From positions 1 to 7,317 of the forward strand of contig CACZPG010000258.1 of NCBI GenBank assembly GCA_902782965.1: a DNA stretch of 7,317 nt, given 5' to 3'. The notes under the pieces were generated by a model, which saw only the letters and a list, made by a program, of their open reading frames with translations, was not told the origin of the DNA and made no database searches. This stretch comes from an uncultured Lachnospiraceae bacterium (GTDB lineage Bacteria > Bacillota > Clostridia > Lachnospirales > Lachnospiraceae). Below, piece by piece: positions 6,929-7,317 of the stretch (its first letter is position 1; every line of letters starts with the position of its first letter). The translations under genes were made by a program, and so were the position numbers.

Positions 6929-7317
6929 ATGTTTAAGAAAAAGTTTCTGGCTGGACTTTTAGGTACAGCAATGGTAGCAAGTATGCTCGCTGGTTGTGGT
7001 GCAGCATCTGATACAGCAGATACAGCTGACACAGCAGCAGATACAGCTGACACAGCAGCAGATACAGCTGATACAGCTGACACAGCTGATACAGCTGATG
7101 ACAGCTCATCTGATTCAGCAGGTGGAAAGAAAGTCGGCATTGCAATGCCTACTAAGTCACTTGAAAGATGGAACAGAGATGGTTCTTATCTTGAGGAACA
7201 GTTTAAGGCTAAGGGCTGTGACGTATCATTAACTTATTCTGATAACAAGATTGATCAGCAGGTTAAGGATATTGAAGGTCTTATAGCTGATGGTGTTGAT
7301 CTTCTCGTTATAGCAGC
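6929..7317 (+). CDS. chvE: ChvE-type multiple-monosaccharide-binding lipoprotein, 3'-truncated by window edge
   Basis: This is the first 129 codons of an extracellular sugar-binding lipoprotein. A KKK-rich N-terminus and hydrophobic helix end in lipobox LAGC with Cys23, followed by a low-complexity DTA-repeat linker (about residues 28-66). The binding domain then begins: KKVGIAMPTKSLERWNRDG (67-85), TYSDNKIDQQVKDIEGLI and GVDLLVIA (122-129). IAMPTKS..RW.RDG and the DQQ..IE spacing match ChvE/multiple-monosaccharide ABC transporter binding proteins as I know them, distinct from but related to the XylF-like protein upstream. The frame is open to the right edge; about two thirds of the protein is missing. 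In such loci the ATPase and permease genes (mmsA/mmsB or gguA/gguB type) normally follow. It is the likely uptake target of the sensor system encoded at 1351-5513. The exact sugar is unknown. Confidence 0.9.
   Translation, partial: MFKKKFLAGLLGTAMVASMLAGCGAASDTADTADTAADTADTAADTADTADTADTADDSSSDSAGGKKVGIAMPTKSLERWNRDGSYLEEQFKAKGCDVSLTYSDNKIDQQVKDIEGLIADGVDLLVIA
7010..7096 (+). repeat. In-gene tandem repeat encoding nine DTA units
   Basis: Nine Asp-Thr-Ala units (GAY ACA GCW codons), two of them carrying an extra Ala, sit directly after the lipidation site of the gene starting at 6929. Within them a 21-base block is repeated exactly at 7019-7039 and 7040-7060. Every unit is a multiple of 3 bases, so slippage would change linker length without a frameshift. 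The linker most likely holds the binding domain away from the membrane and cell wall. Confidence 0.92.

Noticed and set aside
6883..7232. Open frames on both strands over the DTA repeat (Ser-Ala-Val, Leu-Tyr-Gln and Ile-Gln-Leu-Thr rich)
   Set aside because: They are alternate-frame readings of the tandem repeat. The real frame starts at ATG 6929 with a strong ribosome site, lipobox and binding-protein motifs, and stays open to the window end.

Overview
The window reads as chromosomal DNA of a low-GC Gram-positive bacterium, most likely a Clostridia member of the Lachnospiraceae type. The grounds are AT-rich sequence, AGGAGG-like ribosome binding sites, an LSAC/LAGC lipoprotein signal style, a LytS/YesM-type kinase paired with a YesN (AraC-type) regulator, and a ChvE-type sugar-binding lipoprotein. 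The genus is inferred only. All genes are on the + strand and densely packed.

Layout: (1) 1-1308, the C-terminal two thirds of a GyrB-type topoisomerase subunit, cut by the left edge. (2) 1351-2400, a sugar-binding-protein-like domain held by an N-terminal membrane helix, with no lipobox. (3) 2393-3901, a membrane sensor histidine kinase overlapping gene 2 by 8 bases. (4) 3927-5513, a response regulator with receiver and AraC-type DNA-binding domains. (5) 5577-6647, a XylF-like sugar-binding lipoprotein. (6) 6648-6928, the only sizeable non-coding stretch (281 bases), with four TGAAGT cores at exact 10-base spacing, two inverted repeats (one terminator-like) and a candidate promoter. (7) 6929 to the right edge, the start of a ChvE/multiple-monosaccharide-type binding lipoprotein with a DTA-repeat linker after the lipid anchor.

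How the genes may work together: genes 2-4 have the architecture of the XylFII-LytS-YesN three-component sugar sensor known from Clostridium beijerinckii, in which a membrane-tethered binding protein reports xylose to LytS and YesN activates transport genes. The sequence suggests that extracellular sugar is sensed by gene 2 and/or gene 5, the signal passes through the kinase His304 to regulator Asp55, and the target is the transporter operon beginning with the ChvE-type gene. Its ATPase and permease genes would lie beyond the right edge. The phased repeats at 6649-6686 are a plausible binding site for the regulator. The GyrB-type gene upstream is probably unrelated in function.
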